DNA from: Porphyromonas sp.
GTDB lineage: Bacteria > Bacteroidota > Bacteroidia > Bacteroidales > Porphyromonadaceae
Assembly (NCBI GenBank): GCA_003640335.1
Contig: RBKG01000101.1
Coordinates: 1 to 6,500 of the forward strand
DNA length: 6,500 nucleotides
Direction: 5' to 3'
The position numbers were made by a program, and so were the translations under genes. The notes beneath the pieces were generated by a model. The model was not told where the DNA came from and searched no databases. It saw only the letters and a program-made list of their open reading frames with translations. Below, one piece after another: positions 4,816-6,500 of the stretch. Every line of letters starts with the position of its first letter. Position 1 is the first letter of the stretch.

Positions 4816-6500
4816 ATGACGAAACTTAAGGAGCTAGCCCACTGGGCTAGCTCACGTTCTCAAATAACGTACTATTGGATAGGCATACTCACGCTTATTC
4901 TTCCCAATTTATTTCTTAGCTATTCAATGGATGTGAGCCTTGTGGGGCGCATCTTGAATATATCCTTACCCCTCGGCGTGTGGATGCTTATCTTGGCATT
5001 GGGACGAAAGCCGGGTAAGACTTTACTATTCCCCTTCGGGATTATGCTCTTAATAGGAGCTGTACAACTAGTCCTTTTAACCATTTTTGAGGGGGCAGTC
5101 ATTTCAGTGGACTTGCTCCTGAGCCTTTTCAGTGCTAGTGGTGATGAGGCGGGCGAACTCCTAGGCGGACTAATTCTGCCTATTGCGCTCGTCCTTGTGA
5201 TGCTCATTGTGGCTGTTTATTCGGCTATTTGTTCGTGGCGCAGTCGTTTGCTTTTGTCTTCTAGCTTTCGCCGTTATGCTGGTGGAGCGGGCTTAGGGAT
5301 AATTCTTCTTTCGCTTCCTTTGGCGGCATGGGCTAATAGGATACAAGCCCAGCATACTCTGAGAGGAGATGTTTATCCCCTAAATGTCTTCTATAATATC
5401 TACATCACAGGGAGTAAGCTCAGTCAGCTTGCCCATCTAGACGAAACGAGTGCAGAGCATAGCTATCACGCTAGTAGTGCGCATAGCGCAGATGAGCCAG
5501 AGATTTATGTCTTTGTATTAGGGGAGACGAGCCGTGCGTATAGCTATCAGCTTTATGGCTATCCTCGTCCAACTAATCCTTTGCTGTCGGCTCGTGATAG
5601 TTCGTCGATTTATCTTTTCCGTGATGTACTGACTGAGAGCAATACGACGAGTAAGAGCGTTCCGATTATCCTATCTCCTGCCGATGCCGAGCATACCGAC
5701 CGCCTTCCACATGTACGAGGTATCCTTACTGCTTTCAAAGAGGCTGGCTTCCATACAGCTTTTATCAGCAACCAGCCTGAGAACAGAAGTTTCTTGGACC
5801 ACTTCGCTTACGAAGCTGACGAGCATTATCGCATAAGGGATATTATACGCAGTAAGCGTAGTCTGATGGATACACGCCCTATTTATGATGGCGATATGCT
5901 CCCATTCTTGGACGAAGTCTTGAAGAAGGGATACCGCAAACTATTTGTGATTATGCACGGCTATGGCGAGCATTGGAGTTATCCCGATAGGTATCCGAGT
6001 GAGTTTAGTTTCTTCAAAGATGATGCCCCCAGAGGAGCTAGACCCAAGGAAAAGGAAAAGCTTGTGAATGCTTATGACAATGCTATTCGTTATAATGATT
6101 ACTTCTTAGATGCGGTGATTAAGCGTTTGGAGTCCTACACAGAGGCTTCTACTGCGATGTATTACACTTCGGACCACGGAGAGGATATTTATGATGATGC
6201 ACGTGAGCGCATTCTGCACTCTTCGCCTACGCTATCCTATTACCAACTGCATGTACCTGCCATTTTGTGGTTGAGTCCAGCATATAGGGAGCGTTATCAG
6301 GCTATTGCACGTACTGCACGAGCTAATGAGCGTAAGGCTGCTACGAGCCGTAGTAATCTGCATACTCTGCTTAGTCTTGGAGGCATCAATACGCCCGAAC
6401 GCCAAGACAGTTTATCGCTGCTTAGTCCGCTCTATCGTGAGGGGCAACGCTCTTACCTTAATGATAGATATGAATGCGTTCCTCTGAGCGAAATGATTAC
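4816..6500 (+). CDS. Phosphoethanolamine transferase, EptA/sulfatase-like superfamily, 3' end missing
   Basis: The frame runs from ATG 4816, directly preceded by an in-frame TAG (4813-4815), past the right edge, giving 561 complete codons. EptA-type enzymes are about 540-570 residues, so only a short tail should be missing. The family moves phosphoethanolamine from phosphatidylethanolamine onto lipid A or other glycans on the periplasmic face of the inner membrane. The N-terminal third has about five hydrophobic segments (near 17-37, 46-62, 70-92, 117-139 and 154-172). The catalytic domain starts near 228: VFVLGETSRAYSYQLYGY with metal ligand Glu237, ESNTTSKSVP with candidate nucleophile Thr277 or Thr278, HGYGEH at 381-386, TSDHGED with Asp453 and His454, and LHSSP with His468. 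These match the metal and active-site residues of EptA/MCR proteins. Only two cysteines are visible, so the disulfides of proteobacterial EptA/MCR are absent. The gene lies 10 bases after GH92 and is probably cotranscribed. Substrate (lipid A or another surface glycan) is inferred only. Confidence 0.9.
   Translation, partial: MTKLKELAHWASSRSQITYYWIGILTLILPNLFLSYSMDVSLVGRILNISLPLGVWMLILALGRKPGKTLLFPFGIMLLIGAVQLVLLTIFEGAVISVDLLLSLFSASGDEAGELLGGLILPIALVLVMLIVAVYSAICSWRSRLLLSSSFRRYAGGAGLGIILLSLPLAAWANRIQAQHTLRGDVYPLNVFYNIYITGSKLSQLAHLDETSAEHSYHASSAHSADEPEIYVFVLGETSRAYSYQLYGYPRPTNPLLSARDSSSIYLFRDVLTESNTTSKSVPIILSPADAEHTDRLPHVRGILTAFKEAGFHTAFISNQPENRSFLDHFAYEADEHYRIRDIIRSKRSLMDTRPIYDGDMLPFLDEVLKKGYRKLFVIMHGYGEHWSYPDRYPSEFSFFKDDAPRGARPKEKEKLVNAYDNAIRYNDYFLDAVIKRLESYTEASTAMYYTSDHGEDIYDDARERILHSSPTLSYYQLHVPAILWLSPAYRERYQAIARTARANERKAATSRSNLHTLLSLGGINTPERQDSLSLLSPLYREGQRSYLNDRYECVPLSEMI
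4831..4853 (+). repeat. Perfect 10-bp inverted repeat at the start of the pEtN transferase gene
   Basis: GAGCTAGCCC at 4831-4840 and GGGCTAGCTC at 4844-4853 are perfect reverse complements separated only by ACT, giving a tight, stable hairpin. It starts 25 bases after the GH92 stop and covers codons 6-13 of the pEtN transferase. Downstream sequence (ACGTTCTC) has no T-run, so it is not a textbook terminator. It may reduce readthrough or expression of the second gene, protect the GH92 mRNA 3' end, or act as an operator palindrome. Function is inferred. Confidence 0.6.

Noticed and set aside
4927..4929. Alternative start for the pEtN transferase at the in-frame ATG at 4927, which would place the 4831-4853 hairpin in untranslated leader
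   Set aside because: It would delete the first membrane segment (residues 17-37), leaving fewer than the five expected for the family. The ATG at 4816 has a normal A-rich leader and short spacing to GH92.
4816..6500. Mobile MCR-type colistin-resistance gene
   Set aside because: Base composition and codon use look like the neighbours, the cysteines of MCR are missing, and no insertion sequence is nearby. It looks like a native Bacteroidota gene.
1..6500. tRNA, rRNA, CRISPR array, insertion sequence, attachment site, or a new defence or mobile system
   Set aside because: The window is nearly filled by four recognisable genes with gaps of 8, 102 and 10 bases. No repeat array, transposase or RNA gene signature was seen.

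Overview
The window reads as ordinary chromosomal DNA from a Bacteroidota (Bacteroidetes) bacterium, most likely a Porphyromonas-type member of the Bacteroidales. The genus is a low-confidence guess. Supporting signs are the protein families (a GH92 alpha-mannosidase with a short signal peptide, a Bacteroidota-style phosphoethanolamine transferase), A-rich leaders instead of clear Shine-Dalgarno sites, and a match to the Bacteroidota -7 promoter box (TAnnTTTG) just upstream of the GH92 gene. GC content looks moderate by eye, and codon use looks even across the window.

Four genes fill almost all of it, all on the + strand. (1) Bases 1-1290 hold the 3' part of a GHL10/DUF187-family glycosyl hydrolase with a C-terminal fibronectin type III-like domain. 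(2) Eight bases later, 1299-2423 is hemW, a radical-SAM heme chaperone long annotated as oxygen-independent coproporphyrinogen III oxidase. (3) A gap of about 100 bases holds a weak hairpin and the candidate promoter, followed by a complete GH92 exo-alpha-mannosidase at 2526-4805. (4) Ten bases later, from 4816 to the right edge, comes a membrane-anchored phosphoethanolamine transferase of the EptA/alkaline-phosphatase-like superfamily, open at its 3' end.

The spacing suggests two transcription units: GHL10-hemW, and GH92-pEtN transferase. Three products probably act in the envelope or outside the cell: a possible peptidoglycan-strand or glycan hydrolase, a mannosidase, and a lipid A or glycan modifier. 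HemW is cytoplasmic. The neighbours do not form a recognisable dedicated pathway.

I found no mobile element, CRISPR array, RNA gene or clearly new system. The points most worth a second look are a HemW in which the histidine of the HNxxYW heme-binding motif is leucine, and perfect inverted repeats near the 5' ends of hemW and the pEtN transferase gene.
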